A stretch of 64,000 bases of DNA. Origin: CAVONV01 sp963697355 (lineage in GTDB: Bacteria > Acidobacteriota > Vicinamibacteria > Marinacidobacterales > DATDRI01). Position numbers and translations under genes: made by a program. The DNA is taken from the NCBI GenBank assembly GCA_963697355.1, contig CAVONV010000021.1, positions 1-64,000 on the forward strand, in the 5' to 3' direction. Within the stretch, counting starts at the first letter, position 1; each line of letters opens with the position of its first letter. The notes under the pieces were generated by a model that made no database searches, was not told where the DNA came from, and saw only the letters and a list, made by a program, of their open reading frames with translations. Shown here one piece after another: positions 19,112 through 29,402 of this stretch.

Positions 19112-20975
19112 AGGCTTTCATCCGATTTCTCGTTTTGCTCGTGGGGGTGAGTCTTTTCACTGACGAGGCATCCGCACAAAGGCGACGAAGGGGCTCGGTG
19201 CGCTACGCGAGGCCCGACGGCACCCATAGCCGTGAGACGCGGCGGGGCGGCGACATCCAATCCACGCAAACGAGTCAAGACAATCGCCGCACCACACAAA
19301 CGACCGCGACGGGTCGCGGTGGAGAAAGCGTCGCCCGCACACGGGATGTGACACGAGAAGGCGACACGATCAAGATGGAGAGTCAGGCCCAGGCGTCGAC
19401 CGGGGCCAGCCGTGAGGTCTCGAAGGAGATCGAGATCGACGACGGGCGAGTCCAGAGTGCCGAGCGCGAGTCGAGCGCCAAGGGACGTTACGGCGAGACC
19501 GTGGAACGGGATCGTGAGGTCGAACGTGAAGGTTACGGTGCTGCGAGCTTCGAAGGCGAAGCCAAGACCAGTGCCGGCCGCAAGGCGGAGGTCGAGGGTG
19601 CAGCGGGTTATGGAGCCTACGGACGCCGCGGTGCCGTAGCCAACGTGGATACTAAATACCGAGGCGACTGGACAGTGGCCGCGGGGCGGGGGCCCTATGG
19701 CGCCGCCGTGACCCGGCTTCCGCAGGGCTACCGTCCCTATACGTATTACGGCCGGTCCTACTACCATTACGGATATGCCTACTACCGGCCTTACGCCTAT
19801 AGAGGGGTTTCCTACTACTTCGTCGTACCTCCGCCCTATGGGGTGGTCTACACGACGGTGCCACCAGGCGCCGTCATCGCTCACCATCGCCACCGTGACC
19901 TATTACTATGCAGACCATGTTTGCTACAAGAAGACCAGCAGCCAGGGAGCCGCGAGTTACGAGGTGGTTCCTCCGCCGGAGGGTCTAAAGGCTTCCGATC
20001 TTCCGCCGGAGCGCGCCACGGTCACGGTCTCGGGAACGACGTACTACTACTACAAGAACACGTTCTATCGGCAGATCCTCCAAGAGGGCAAGCTGCAGTA
20101 CGCGGTCGTCAATGAGCCTCAGGGGCTCGTCAGCGTCAATGCCCTTCCGGCAGAGTTCGAGATCACGCAATCGTCCAGCGGCGCCTCCTATTTCGCTTAC
20201 CAAGGCAAGTACTATCTTCCTTACCTCGAGCCCAACGGCAACGAGACCTACATCGTGGTCGACCCTCCACAGGCGCCACCACCCAGGACCGAGGTCGCCT
20301 CTGTCTCGAAGGCCGCATTGGCAGAGCGGAACTTGACCGTGCCGGGCGGAACGTCACTTCCGGTTCGAACGGCTTCCGAGCTCAGCTCAGCGACCGCACA
20401 GCAAGGGCAACGTTTCACCGCCTATCTCGACGAGGACTTGAAAGTCGGCGAGATACTCGCGGCACCCAAGGGCAGCAAGGTTTACGGGGTAGTGGCGGAG
20501 GTCGAGACGGCCGGCAGTATGTCGGGCCAATCCAAACTGACCCTGCGTTTGACGGACATCGAGGTCAATGGTCATGTCATTCCTCTGTCCGCAGCGCCTT
20601 ACACCGTGCAAGGGGGGTCCGAGTCAAAGAATACGGCGAAAAAGATTCGGCGGAGGTGCGGCTCTGGGAGCTTTGATTGGCGCCGTTGCCGACGGCGGAA
20701 AGGGTGCGGCCATCGGTGCCGCCGTGGGTGCAGGTGCGGGCACCGCGGCCTCCGCGGCGACGGCAGGGAAACCAGCCGGCATTCCCGCTCAAACCCGAAT
20801 CCCCTTCGCTCTCGGACAACCACTGACGGTACCCATCATGGTCAAGGTATCGAGCACGACCGCGGATGCTTCAATCACGTCACCGGAGAGGGTTCATTCT
20901 CTACAGGGTCCCTGGTCCAGCAAAGAGAAATGTGCGAAGATGACGTTCGCCCGAAACGACGACCTTCTCCTTTGA
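19108..20975 (+). CDS. DUF6515/glycine-zipper envelope protein, copy B (two frameshifts)
   Basis: About 620 residues, and the better-preserved copy. The signal peptide is FIRFLVLLVGVSLFTDEASA. It is followed by an Arg-rich stretch, a charged region with alternating EVEREGYGAASFEGEAKTS, the DUF6515 Tyr/Gly region, paired domains YYYADHVCYKKT and YYYYKNTFYRQIL, then NLTVPGGTSLPVRTASELSS, GQRFTAYLDEDLKVGEIL and SGQSKLTLRLTDIEV, and a glycine zipper. Frames change near 19875 and near 20650. The zipper and the LTVP/RFTA domain suggest an outer-membrane or periplasmic structural role. ATGA overlap with DUF2092 shows coupling. The last 40 residues differ from copy A because the duplicated block ends near 20935. 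Confidence 0.75.
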
Positions 20976-21099
20976 CCTTGGGTGTCGAAATCCAAGTGGC
21001 GGCGCCGGTCGTCGCCTTTCTGATCTCCGTCCAGGGAGCGAAGCTAGGGAAGTTGTTCAAGCCGCCCCATTTGCAAGGGCTCATGAAATCGGACTGAAA

Positions 21100-24000
21100 A
21101 TGTTGAGACACAGCCTCTCTTGGAAACTCGTCGGCCTCCTGCTCATCGCTTGTATCGGCTCGATTGCCGTTCTGGCCGCGCTCGCGGTCCGGATCGGCAC
21201 GACCGTTCTCACTGAACAAGAGCGGGCTGCGTTGGAGGCGGTGCGAACCTCACGCCAACACTACATCGAGAAATACTTCAAGATCATTCAAGGGCAGATG
21301 TTCACCTATTGCCAGGATCGCATGATCACCGAGGCGATAGTCGAAATGGGTGCGGCCTTCAAACGTGCTCCGACACAAGTGCTCGACGACACCGGCGAAC
21401 GTGGTGAGCTCGTGACGGCGCTTCGCAACTACTACGAGCAAGAGTTCGCGGCCCGCCTCGAGGCCGCCGGCTCGGCGAGTCGTGGGGTGGAGACCTACCT
21501 GCCGCAATCCGCAGCAGGACGTCTCCTGCAGTCGATTTATATCGTTCAGAATCCGAATCCCATCGGCGAAAAGCGCCGTCTCGATCGCGCCCATCAAACG
21601 TTTGACTACAACCGTCTACACCGCCGATATCATCCACTCATTCGCGACTACCGAGAGACTTTTGGCTACTACGACATCTTCCTCTTCGACTTAGAGGGCA
21701 ACCTGATCTACTCGGTTTCAAAAGAGACCGATTTCGGAACGAATTTCCTCGACGGCCCTTACCAAGCCACCAATCTCGCGGATGTGTTCGAGCAAGCGTA
21801 TCTTTCGGAGGTTCCGGGCTCGGTGTTCATGGTGGACTACCGTTCGTACGAACCGAGCTACGGCGCCCCTGCGAGTTTCACTGCCGCGCCGGTATTTCAA
21901 GGTGACGTCAAGGTCGGCGTGGTCGCGTTCCAGCTTCCCATCGACGAGATCAACGGCATCGTGCGCGAGGCTTCCGGACTCGGGCAAACAGGTCAGGTCT
22001 ACCTCGTCGGCGCGGATCGGCTCATGCGATCCGGCAGTCGCTTCCGCTCGGATCAGATCTTCAAGCAAGACGTGTCGACGGAGGCGACGACGCGAGCCGT
22101 TGCCGGGGAAACGGGGACGATAAGACAAAACTCGTACATGGATAAGGACGTCCTGGCGTCCTTCTCTCCGATGCGGATCGAAGGGCTCCATTGGGGCATC
22201 GTGGCCGAGATCGAAATGGCGGAGATAGAGGCTTCTGCGCTTCTCCTGCGGAATCGCATCATGGGGTTCGGATTGGCAATCGCCGTACTTCTTGGTGGTG
22301 GTGCATGGTTGCTGCTGAACGGCCTGGTGTTGCGGCCGGTAGGTCGGTTGGCGAAGGGTGTGCGTCGGGTTGAAAGCGGTGACTACTCGGTGCGTGTCGG
22401 CGTCCAGACCAAGGACGAGATTGGTCGGCTCGCGAGTGCCTTCAACCACATGACCAGCGCCGTCGAGCAGGATGTCGAGGCCCGAAGGAAGAGCGAAGCC
22501 GACCTTGCCGAAGCCGAAGAACGAAGTCGATTGCTTTTGGAATCCGCGGCGGAGGGAATCTTCGGTGTCGATGTCGGCGGACACATCACCTTCGTCAATC
22601 CCGCGGCGTGCCGGATGCTGGGATACAGTGCAACGGAGCTCATCGGCGCAAATCCGCACTCGCTTTTTCACCATAGCCGTCCCGACGGGAGCAGCTACCC
22701 TGTCGAAGAATGTCCCATGAACGCGGCCTTTACGCGCGGCCAAGCCGCACGGGTTGCCGACGAATGCTTGTGGGTGAAAAACGGAGAGGGGCTGGACGTG
22801 GAGTACGGCGCCACGCCGGTTCTGAAGGATGGCGCGATCACCGGAGCCGTGATCAGCTTCACCGATATTACTGAGCGGAAACAAGCGGAGGATGGGCTTC
22901 GCAAACTGTCGAGTGCCGTAGAGCAAAGCTCCAGTACGGTGGTCATTACAGATACCGAGGGGTGTATCGAGTACGTCAATCCGAAGTTCACTCGAATCAC
23001 GGGCTACACGCGCGAAGAAGCCATTGGAAACAACCCCCGAGTCCTGAAGTCAGGAAAGCACTCTCCGGAGCTCTACCGAGACCTGTGGCAAACGATCACC
23101 TCAGGTAAAGAGTGGCATGGGGAGTTATGTAATCGGAGAAAGAGTGGAGAGCTCTACTGGGAAATGGCATCGATCTCCCCAATCCGAGACGGGAAAGGCA
23201 GAATCACGCATTTTGTGGCGGTGAAGGATGATCTGACTGAGCGCAAGCGGGCGGAGGAGGCACTCAGGGAGGCCAAGTTGAAGGCTGAAGAGGCCACTAA
23301 GACCAAGAGCGACTTCCTCGCCAACATGAGCCACGAGATCCGGACGCCCATGAACGGGATCATCGGCATGACCGATCTCGCGCTCGACACCGAGCTCACA
23401 CCCGAGCAGCGGGACTATCTGGACACGGTCAAGTCCTCCGCCGATGCCCTGCTAACGCTGATCAACGACATCCTGGACTTCTCCAAGATCGAGGCCGGCA
23501 AGCTGGAGCTCGAGCCCATCGACTTCGCGCTGCGCGACGCCCTCGCCGATATGCTCAATACGCTTGCGAATCGTGCCCACAGCAAAGGCCTCGAGCTCAT
23601 CTACGACGTGCCGTCCGATGTGCACGATGCCCTGATCGGTGACGTCTACCGTTTGCGCCAAGTCATCGTGAACCTCGTCGGCAATGCGATCAAGTTCACC
23701 GAAACGGGGGAAATCATCGTCGGTGTCGAGCAAGTCGAGCGAACGGACCAAGACGTGACCTTGCGCTTCTCGGTGCAGGATACGGGGATCGGCATTCCCG
23801 CCGACAAACTCGATGCCATTTTCCAACCGTTCTCACAGGCGGATGTTTCCACGACGCGCCGGTACGGCGGAACGGGTCTCGGCCTGACCATCTCCGTTCA
23901 ATTGGTCGAGCTCATGGGTGGGCGCATTGCAGCCGAAAGCCAGCCGGGTCGCGGTTCGATATTTCATTTTACGGCCCGGTTCGGGCTCGGCGAGGATACA

Positions 24001-24868
24001 CCCACGGCGGAAGCACAGGAAAAGCGCGAACAGCTCGAGAGCCTGCCGGTCTTGATCGTCGATGACAACCAGACGAACCGGCGCATCCTGGAAGAGATGC
24101 TCCGGAACTGGCGGATGATTCCCGAGACCGCTCCGAGCGGCAAGTCGGCTCTGTCGGCGTTGGAGCGGGCTGCGAACGCCGGCAATCCGTTCCGCCTCGT
24201 TCTCTCGGACGTGAATATGCCGGAGATGGACGGCTTCGACCTCTTCGAGACCGCTCGGTCCCATCCGCCGTACCGTGACGTACCGTTCATTCTTCTGACC
24301 AGCGCGGCCCGCCCCGGCGATGTGGCCCGTTGTCGCGAGATCGGTGTGGCGGCACATCTGATCAAGCCGGTCAAGCAGTCGCTTCTCATGAATGCGATCG
24401 TCAATGCCGTGGCCGGAAAGGATGCCGCGGCGCCCGCGCGGGAGAAGCCGCAGGAGGCAACCGGTGCGTCCACTGCCGGCCGTCAATCTCCGCATCCTGC
24501 TTGCCGAGGACAACAAGGTGAACCAGAAGTTCGCCATCCGCGTCATCGAGAAGGCCAACCACAAAGTCGTCGTCGCGAACAACGGTCGTGAGGCCGTAGA
24601 GGCTTGGGACCATGGTCAATTCGACGTCGTGTTGATGGACGTGCAGATGCCGGAGATGGATGGCTTCGAAGCCACCGTCTCGGATTCGTGCGCTGGAACG
24701 TGATCGCGAAGAGGCTCGCGCCGCACGCCCATCATCGCCATGACGGCCAACGCGATGAAAGGTGACAAGGAGCGCTGCCTCGAGGCCGGCATGGATGGAT
24801 ATATCTCCAAGCCGGTGAAGCGGCAAATCCTCTTCGCCGAGATCGAAAGAGTGCTTGGCGACAAGTGA
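21100..24868 (+). CDS. hybrid sensor histidine kinase with two receiver domains (two frameshifts)
   Basis: About 1250 residues. Order: TM helix (residues 8-30), a large periplasmic dCache-like sensor (to about 385), a second TM, HAMP (LRPVGRLAKGVRRVESGDY), two PAS domains (AEGIFGVDVGG and SSTVVITDTEG), HisKA with SHEIRTPMNGIIGM (phospho-His near residue 745), and HATPase with GNAIKFTETGE, DTGIGIP and GGTGLGL. Receiver 1 (LIVDDNQTNRR, LVLSDVNMPEMDG) and receiver 2 (LLAEDNKVNQKF, VVLMDVQMPEMDG) follow. Frame breaks near 24478, between the receivers, and near 24685, inside receiver 2; both look like one-base indels. It ends 35 nt before the HPt gene, so His-Asp-His-Asp relay through that partner is the natural reading. 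The periplasmic signal is unknown. Confidence 0.88.
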
Positions 24869-24903
24869 GTCTTGTGTCAACCGAGGAGTGCGGGAGAACC
24901 GTT

Positions 24904-25255
24904 ATGGCAGATATTTTCGACGCGAAGGCCCTCATGGAGCAAATCGATGGAGATGTGGAGTTTTTGGGAGAAACCGCTAGAGATGCTGGACGAAGACAGC
25001 CCAAGCTTGCTCGAGGAGGTTCGAGCCGCCGCCGCGTCCCGGGACGCCGCGGCTCTCGTCAAACCGGCCCATATGCTGAAGGGAATGTTGTCCAACTTCT
25101 GCGCCGAGCCCGCTGAGGCCGCGGCACGCGAGCTGGAGGTGATGGGTCGCGAAGAGCGTTTGAACGACGTAGAAGCGGCGGCCGACCGATTGGAGCGTGA
25201 AACGGAGCGGCTGAAAGAAGCGCTTCACGAGTTTTTGTCGAGGGGGATGAAATGA
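24904..25255 (+). CDS. HPt phosphotransfer protein (one frameshift)
   Basis: About 117 residues. The HPt signature AHMLKGMLSNFCA holds the phospho-accepting His. The family frame is MADIFDAKALMEQIDGDVEF, then LEMLDEDSPSLLEEVRAA after a one-base shift near 24972. A second helical hairpin RERLNDVEAAADRLERETER-like completes the four-helix bundle. It lies between the hybrid kinase and the receiver-phosphatase gene and overlaps a copy of the next start (ATGAAATGAG). It most likely carries phosphate from the kinase receivers to the PP2C response regulator. Its 3' end is part of a 238-bp tandem duplication, which leaves a second, unusable C-terminal fragment downstream. Confidence 0.75.
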
Positions 25256-25582
25256 GAATCTTAGTCGCCGAAGACGAGCGGATACACGCTTCGAACACTT
25301 CAGAAACAACTGGAAGGTTGGGACCACAGCGTCGTTGCTGCACAAGCCCGCTGAGGCCGCGGCACGCGAGCTGGAAGAGATGGGTCGCGAAGAGCGTTTG
25401 AACGACGTAGAAGCGGCGGCCGACCGCTTAGAGCGCGAAACGGAGCGGCTGAAAGAAGCGCTTCACGGTTTTTTGTCAACGAGGATGAAATGAGAATCTT
25501 AGTCGCCGAAGACGAGCGGATCACGCTTCGAACACTTCAGAAACAACTGGAAGGTTGGGACCACAGCGTCGTTGCTGCACAA
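25108..25582 (+). repeat. 238-bp imperfect tandem duplication over an HPt/response-regulator junction
   Basis: Unit 1 is 25108-25345 and unit 2 is 25346-25582, directly adjacent. Each contains the last third of the HPt gene and the first 30 or so codons of the receiver gene. The units differ at about ten positions (for example GAGGTG versus GAAGAG), so this is a diverged duplication rather than a collapsed read error. Unit 1 makes a receiver start that breaks within 12 codons; unit 2 supplies the working start at 25490. Confidence 0.85.
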
Positions 25583-26689
25583 GACGGCGCCGAGGCCTGG
25601 GAGCAATTCCAGCAGCAGCCGTTCGATATCGTCGTGACCGACTGGGACATGCCGCGCATGGATGGTCGGGAACTGATCCGGTGCATCCGCGGAAGCGATG
25701 CATCGAGCTACACGTACTTGATCATGCTCACCGGCCGATCGGAAAAAGCCGACCTCGTTGCCGGGATGGAAGCGGGTGCCGACGACTTCCTCGCGAAGCC
25801 TTTCGATCGTAGTGAGCTGCGCGTACGTCTAAATGCGGGAGAAAGGATCATCGAGCTCGAGCAAGAGCTGGCGGCACGAAATCAGGCACTCTCAAAGGCC
25901 AATGAGCGGATGACGCGAGATCTCAATGCCGCCGCCGACATGCAGCGCGACCTATTACCCAAGGAACTGCCTGCCGGACTGGGGGCCCGATTTGCCTGGC
26001 ATTTCGAGCCGTGCGACGAACTAGGTGGCGATATCTTGAACGTGCTCCCGCTTGACGAGCATCACGTGGCCATTTACCTATTGGACGTGACCGGTCATGG
26101 CGTCCCGGCGGCGCTGCTATCGGTGACTCTCAGCCAAGTGCTGACGACGAGAGATCCCCGTTCCTCGGTCCTGGTCACTGCAAACGGTGAGGACGACACT
26201 CTGGTCGTCACACCGCCGCGCGAGGTGGCGGCGCTCTTGAACCGAAAGTTCCCGATGGAGGCACAAGGCAATCGTTTCACCACGATGGCCTACGCGGTGC
26301 TCGACACCCGGAGCCGAATTCTCCGGTATACCAATGCGGGTCTCCCTCACCCCATTCTGGTACGCCAAGGCGCCTCTCCGGAGCTGCTGAACGTCAGCAG
26401 TCTCCCGATAGGGGTTTTCGAGAATTCCGAGTTCGATGAGACGAACGTCCAACTGGAGCCCGGCGATCGGCTCTACTTCTTCTCAGACGGCGTCACCGAA
26501 GCGGCGAACGAGCAGGACGAGATGCTGGATACCGAGGGTCTCATCGCGCTCATCGAGAGCACACGCACGAGCTCGTTGAGCGAGGGCCTAGCCACCTGTG
26601 TCGAAGAGCTCAAGCGCTGGTGCGACCCCGTACCGTTCTCGGACGATGTGTCGTTGCTAGCGGTCGAGCTACCCAAAGCGGAGGAATAG
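25490..26689 (+). CDS. response regulator with PP2C (SpoIIE/RsbU-type) phosphatase output
   Basis: 399 residues. The receiver domain spans residues 1-120: acidic pair VAEDER, phospho-Asp in VVTDWDMPRMDG, Thr in LIMLTGR, Lys in AKPFD. A coiled-coil linker follows (IIELEQELAARNQALSKANE). The SpoIIE-type PP2C phosphatase is residues 160-395, with metal-binding DELGGDIL, LDVTGHGVPAALLS and DGVTEA ... FSDDVSLLAVE. Such proteins dephosphorylate anti-anti-sigma (STAS) proteins and so release a sigma factor; no STAS or anti-sigma gene lies in this window, so the target is elsewhere. It is the last component of the kinase-HPt relay and is intact in frame. Confidence 0.9.
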   Translation: MRILVAEDERITLRTLQKQLEGWDHSVVAAQDGAEAWEQFQQQPFDIVVTDWDMPRMDGRELIRCIRGSDASSYTYLIMLTGRSEKADLVAGMEAGADDFLAKPFDRSELRVRLNAGERIIELEQELAARNQALSKANERMTRDLNAAADMQRDLLPKELPAGLGARFAWHFEPCDELGGDILNVLPLDEHHVAIYLLDVTGHGVPAALLSVTLSQVLTTRDPRSSVLVTANGEDDTLVVTPPREVAALLNRKFPMEAQGNRFTTMAYAVLDTRSRILRYTNAGLPHPILVRQGASPELLNVSSLPIGVFENSEFDETNVQLEPGDRLYFFSDGVTEAANEQDEMLDTEGLIALIESTRTSSLSEGLATCVEELKRWCDPVPFSDDVSLLAVELPKAEE

Positions 26690-26730
26690 TGAACCCTGGG
26701 TGGAGACAATCGATTATCAAGGAGGAGACT

Positions 26731-27135
26731 ATGAAGCACACTGGGATGATTCTATTGCTGGGTTTGTTGGCTCTCACCGCATGTAATCAGGCAACGTCGC
26801 CGAGTGAGCTTGAAAAGCCCCAGGGATTCTGGGCTCTTCAAGCGCTTGGGGGCACACAAATTCCAAACCCCCAGAACTTCACCGTCCGCTTCGGCTCCGA
26901 CGGTCAGCTCAGCGCCAGGGTGGACTGCAACAACTGCACCGGCAGCTATGAGGTGAGCGGCAATCTTCTGTCGATCAGTGAGCTTCTCGCCTGCACACGT
27001 GCTTATTGCGGGGAGGACTCCTTGGACAGGGAGTACATCAACGCTCTCACCAGTGCGTCACGATATGTCCGTCGGGACAGCCGGCTCGAGATCCAGTACG
27101 CCGGCGGCACGATGACCTTTACGGTCGCCCAATGA
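26731..27135 (+). CDS. META domain (HslJ-like) lipoprotein
   Basis: 134 residues. The start ATG at 26731 follows AAGGAGGAGACT, an excellent Shine-Dalgarno. The signal peptide ends in the lipobox LLALTAC. The mature part has the META-domain pattern: FWALQALGG, the strand FTVRFGSDGQLSARVDCNNC and GSYEVSGNLLSISE, ending with AGGTMTFTVAQ. META proteins such as HslJ are outer-membrane or periplasmic stress-linked lipoproteins of uncertain function. Five Cys lie in or near the family core (NNC, ELLACTRAYC). It follows the phosphatase gene by about 40 nt and could be cotranscribed with it. Confidence 0.8.
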   Translation: MKHTGMILLLGLLALTACNQATSPSELEKPQGFWALQALGGTQIPNPQNFTVRFGSDGQLSARVDCNNCTGSYEVSGNLLSISELLACTRAYCGEDSLDREYINALTSASRYVRRDSRLEIQYAGGTMTFTVAQ

Positions 27136-27270
27136 TGCTTCAATTACAGACCGCTAACCCATGAGCTTTGGGGAGGGATTTCATGAAAAGGATAGGCAAG
27201 AACACGCCCGACGTATAAACGTGCAGTGGTCCCGCTACGACAATGACACGGAAAGAACGGAGCCAGCAAA

Positions 27271-28119
27271 ATGACGGACCTGTTTGGAAAGCTCGTCACG
27301 CTCATTGATGCGAGAAGGATTGAGACGATTGGAGTAGAAGGTTTCGCGGCGGTGGTCATTCTCTTGTCCACCTTATGTGTTTCGCGAATGCTGCGACGGT
27401 ACATGGATCGTCGACTCAGACAAGGCGCCGGCACCGACGAAGACACCATTCGCACCTATAAGAACGTTGCCCGCTTCATTACCGTGATACCCGGCATTCT
27501 CCTCGCACTGCACGTTTTTGGCATCAACCTCTCGGCATTGTTCGCGACGGGCGGTCTGTTCGCAGTGGCGCTGGCCTTTGCAATGAAAAACCTCTCCGAA
27601 AACCTCGTTTCGGGATTGATCCTCAGGCTCGAGCGATCCATCAAGCCCGGAGATGTGCTGGAGACCGAAGGTACCATGGTGATGGTCAAGACCATAGGAT
27701 TCCGGGCCACGGTGGCGAGAACGAAGGACGAAAGGGACCTCGTGATCCCGAACGCACAACTCGTGCAATCTCGGGTCGCAAACTACACACTCAAAGATGC
27801 ACTTTGTCGAGTCGGAACAACGGTCGGAGTCGCCTATTCCTCTGACCTGGTCAAGGTTCGGGAAACTCTCGAGAGCGTCTGCGACGAGCTCGATTGGACA
27901 TCTTCCCAACACAAGCCGGCGGTAATTCTATCGGATTTTGGGGTTTCCGCGGTGAACTTCAAGGTCTGGGTCTGGATCGAAAATCCTTGGGAGGCCGGGC
28001 GGCGACAATCGCTGCTCAACGAAGCCATTTGGTGGGGCCTGAAGGACGCGGGGATCGTGATCGCGTTTCCACAGCTTGATGTGCATCTCGACCGGCCGAG
28101 GCTGGTGCCCGGTGGATAG
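27271..28119 (+). CDS. MscS family small-conductance mechanosensitive channel
   Basis: 282 residues. The first TM helix is near 20-40 (VEGFAAVVILLSTLCVS), the second near 70-90. The pore-lining TM3 is SALFATGGLFAVALAFAMKN, with the typical Ala/Gly packing. The beta domain follows: LERSIKPGDVLETEG, then DLVIPNAQLVQSRVANY, the signature of the MscS middle domain. The C-terminal alpha/beta domain ends LDVHLDRPRLV. It is a short MscS-like member with three TM helices. GGAG lies 7 nt before the ATG. Role: tension-gated release of solutes at hypo-osmotic shock. It is followed by a CorA-like transporter gene. Confidence 0.88.
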   Translation: MTDLFGKLVTLIDARRIETIGVEGFAAVVILLSTLCVSRMLRRYMDRRLRQGAGTDEDTIRTYKNVARFITVIPGILLALHVFGINLSALFATGGLFAVALAFAMKNLSENLVSGLILRLERSIKPGDVLETEGTMVMVKTIGFRATVARTKDERDLVIPNAQLVQSRVANYTLKDALCRVGTTVGVAYSSDLVKVRETLESVCDELDWTSSQHKPAVILSDFGVSAVNFKVWVWIENPWEAGRRQSLLNEAIWWGLKDAGIVIAFPQLDVHLDRPRLVPGG

Positions 28120-28192
28120 TCGAGCTCACAAAGGTGCAGCAACTCGCCCGGTTGATTTTCCTCCGTCAAATATGCCGAAGGGATGGTGAGAG

Positions 28193-29161
28193 ATGACGAC
28201 GTAGCTTCAGTGCTACCGTATCGCCGAACATCTGGAGTCCGTAGAGACCGAATCGGTACATGAGGCAATCCAAGCGGGTAAGTCCCCGCTGTGGTTGGAC
28301 ATCGAGTCCACAGGCATAGATGCTTTGGAGACGCTACTCTCGATGGTCGAACTGAATCCCATCATGGCGCAGTGCTGCCGTGACGCGGGCGAACGGCCTC
28401 GAGCGATCCCCTGCGATGACGCTATCTTCTTTGAGCTCCCCGTCTATACCGGAGTGAGTGCTTCCGGTACCACATCTCTAGTGGTACTGTGTCTTCGGAA
28501 TTTGATGGTCACGATCCATCCTGAACCCATCGAAGCCCTCGTTGCGCTGGTAGACAATCTCCGGAGTCCATCACCCTTACTCCCGGTGGCCTCGATTTCC
28601 AACCTTGTCTGTGTGTTGCTCATTCAGCAGTCCGACGGGAATCTCGACCGTTCACTCGGAGCACGCCGCCGCATCGACAAGCTCGATGTGACGATGGATC
28701 GCGACCCGGATCTGGTGACCCTCGAGCAAATCCTGGACGAGAAGGACACGGTTCGCGTGTTGGATACCGTCAATGAAGAAAGTAGTGTCGTCTTCAACGT
28801 CCTCAAGGCGATGAGCTCCACCCATCTCAACATGACCGAGCTACAGACCTACTACCAACTTGCGCTGAGCAATACGGAGAATCTCACGCGGAGTATCGAG
28901 CGCCTGGAAAGTCGCCTCAGTGACTTGAATCAGCGGTATGTCGGAAACGTACAGGACAAGACCAATCAGCGGTTGGCTCTACTGACCATTATCTCGGCGA
29001 TCTTCATGCCCTCGACGCTTCTCGCCGGAATCTATGGGATGAACTTCGACACGATGCCCGAACTGCACTTCGCCTACAGTTATCCGGTGGCTTTGGGCAT
29101 CATGGCGGTAATCGCAGTGGGCATGTGGATCTACTTCAAACGGAAGGGGTGGATGGGTTGA
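28193..29161 (+). CDS. CorA family divalent cation transporter (in-frame TAG at codon 4)
   Basis: The likely native start is the ATG at 28193, but codon 4 is TAG (28202-28204). The frame after it continues as QCYRIAEHLESVETES and then an uninterrupted CorA protein. If the TAG is real, translation would need an internal start; a TTG at 28295 gives 289 residues. CorA features: a long helix LSNTENLTRSIERLESRLSD, then TM1 ending in the diagnostic YGMNF, and TM2 FAYSYPVALGIMAVIAVGMW. CorA proteins form pentameric channels for Mg2+, Co2+ or Ni2+ in the inner membrane. A single substitution or sequence error at codon 4 is the simplest explanation. Confidence 0.8.
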
Positions 29162-29234
29162 CAAAAGCCCAAAGACGGTGGGACGGAGGCAAGACGGGAG
29201 GCTGTCAGAAGTACTGCGAGTGTGAGGTCTCTCA

Positions 29235-29402
29235 TCACGCTCTCAGGAAGTAGTCGATCGCCTTGTGGAACGGCCAGTATTTGATTTTCTCTAGAAACGG
29301 CGCTTCCTTGTTGCGGTAGGAGTAGAAGATTTTCTCCATGCAGGAATTCATCTGGGCACCGCTGGCCAGCCAAAGTAGAATCCCGAGGATTGCTGGGTGA
29401 CT
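29235..29402 (-). CDS. small protein, 55 aa, unrecognised
   Basis: The ATG at 29402 follows GGAAGGATCT, a good ribosome-binding site. The product has a hydrophobic start (HPAILGILLWLASGAQ), a Cys, then an aromatic and basic part (KIFYSYRNKEAPFLEKIKYW) ending DYFLRA. It could be membrane-associated. A MalT-box-like element (site f) reads towards it from 29.69 kb. No family recognised; the frame is open further upstream, so a longer form from 29508 is possible. Confidence 0.4.
   Translation of the reverse strand, partial: SHPAILGILLWLASGAQMNSCMEKIFYSYRNKEAPFLEKIKYWPFHKAIDYFLRA

Noticed and set aside
21718..22926. A 402-codon open frame on the minus strand
   Set aside because: Antisense to the sensor and PAS part of the hybrid kinase. 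The composition is Arg/His-rich, as expected of a shadow frame.
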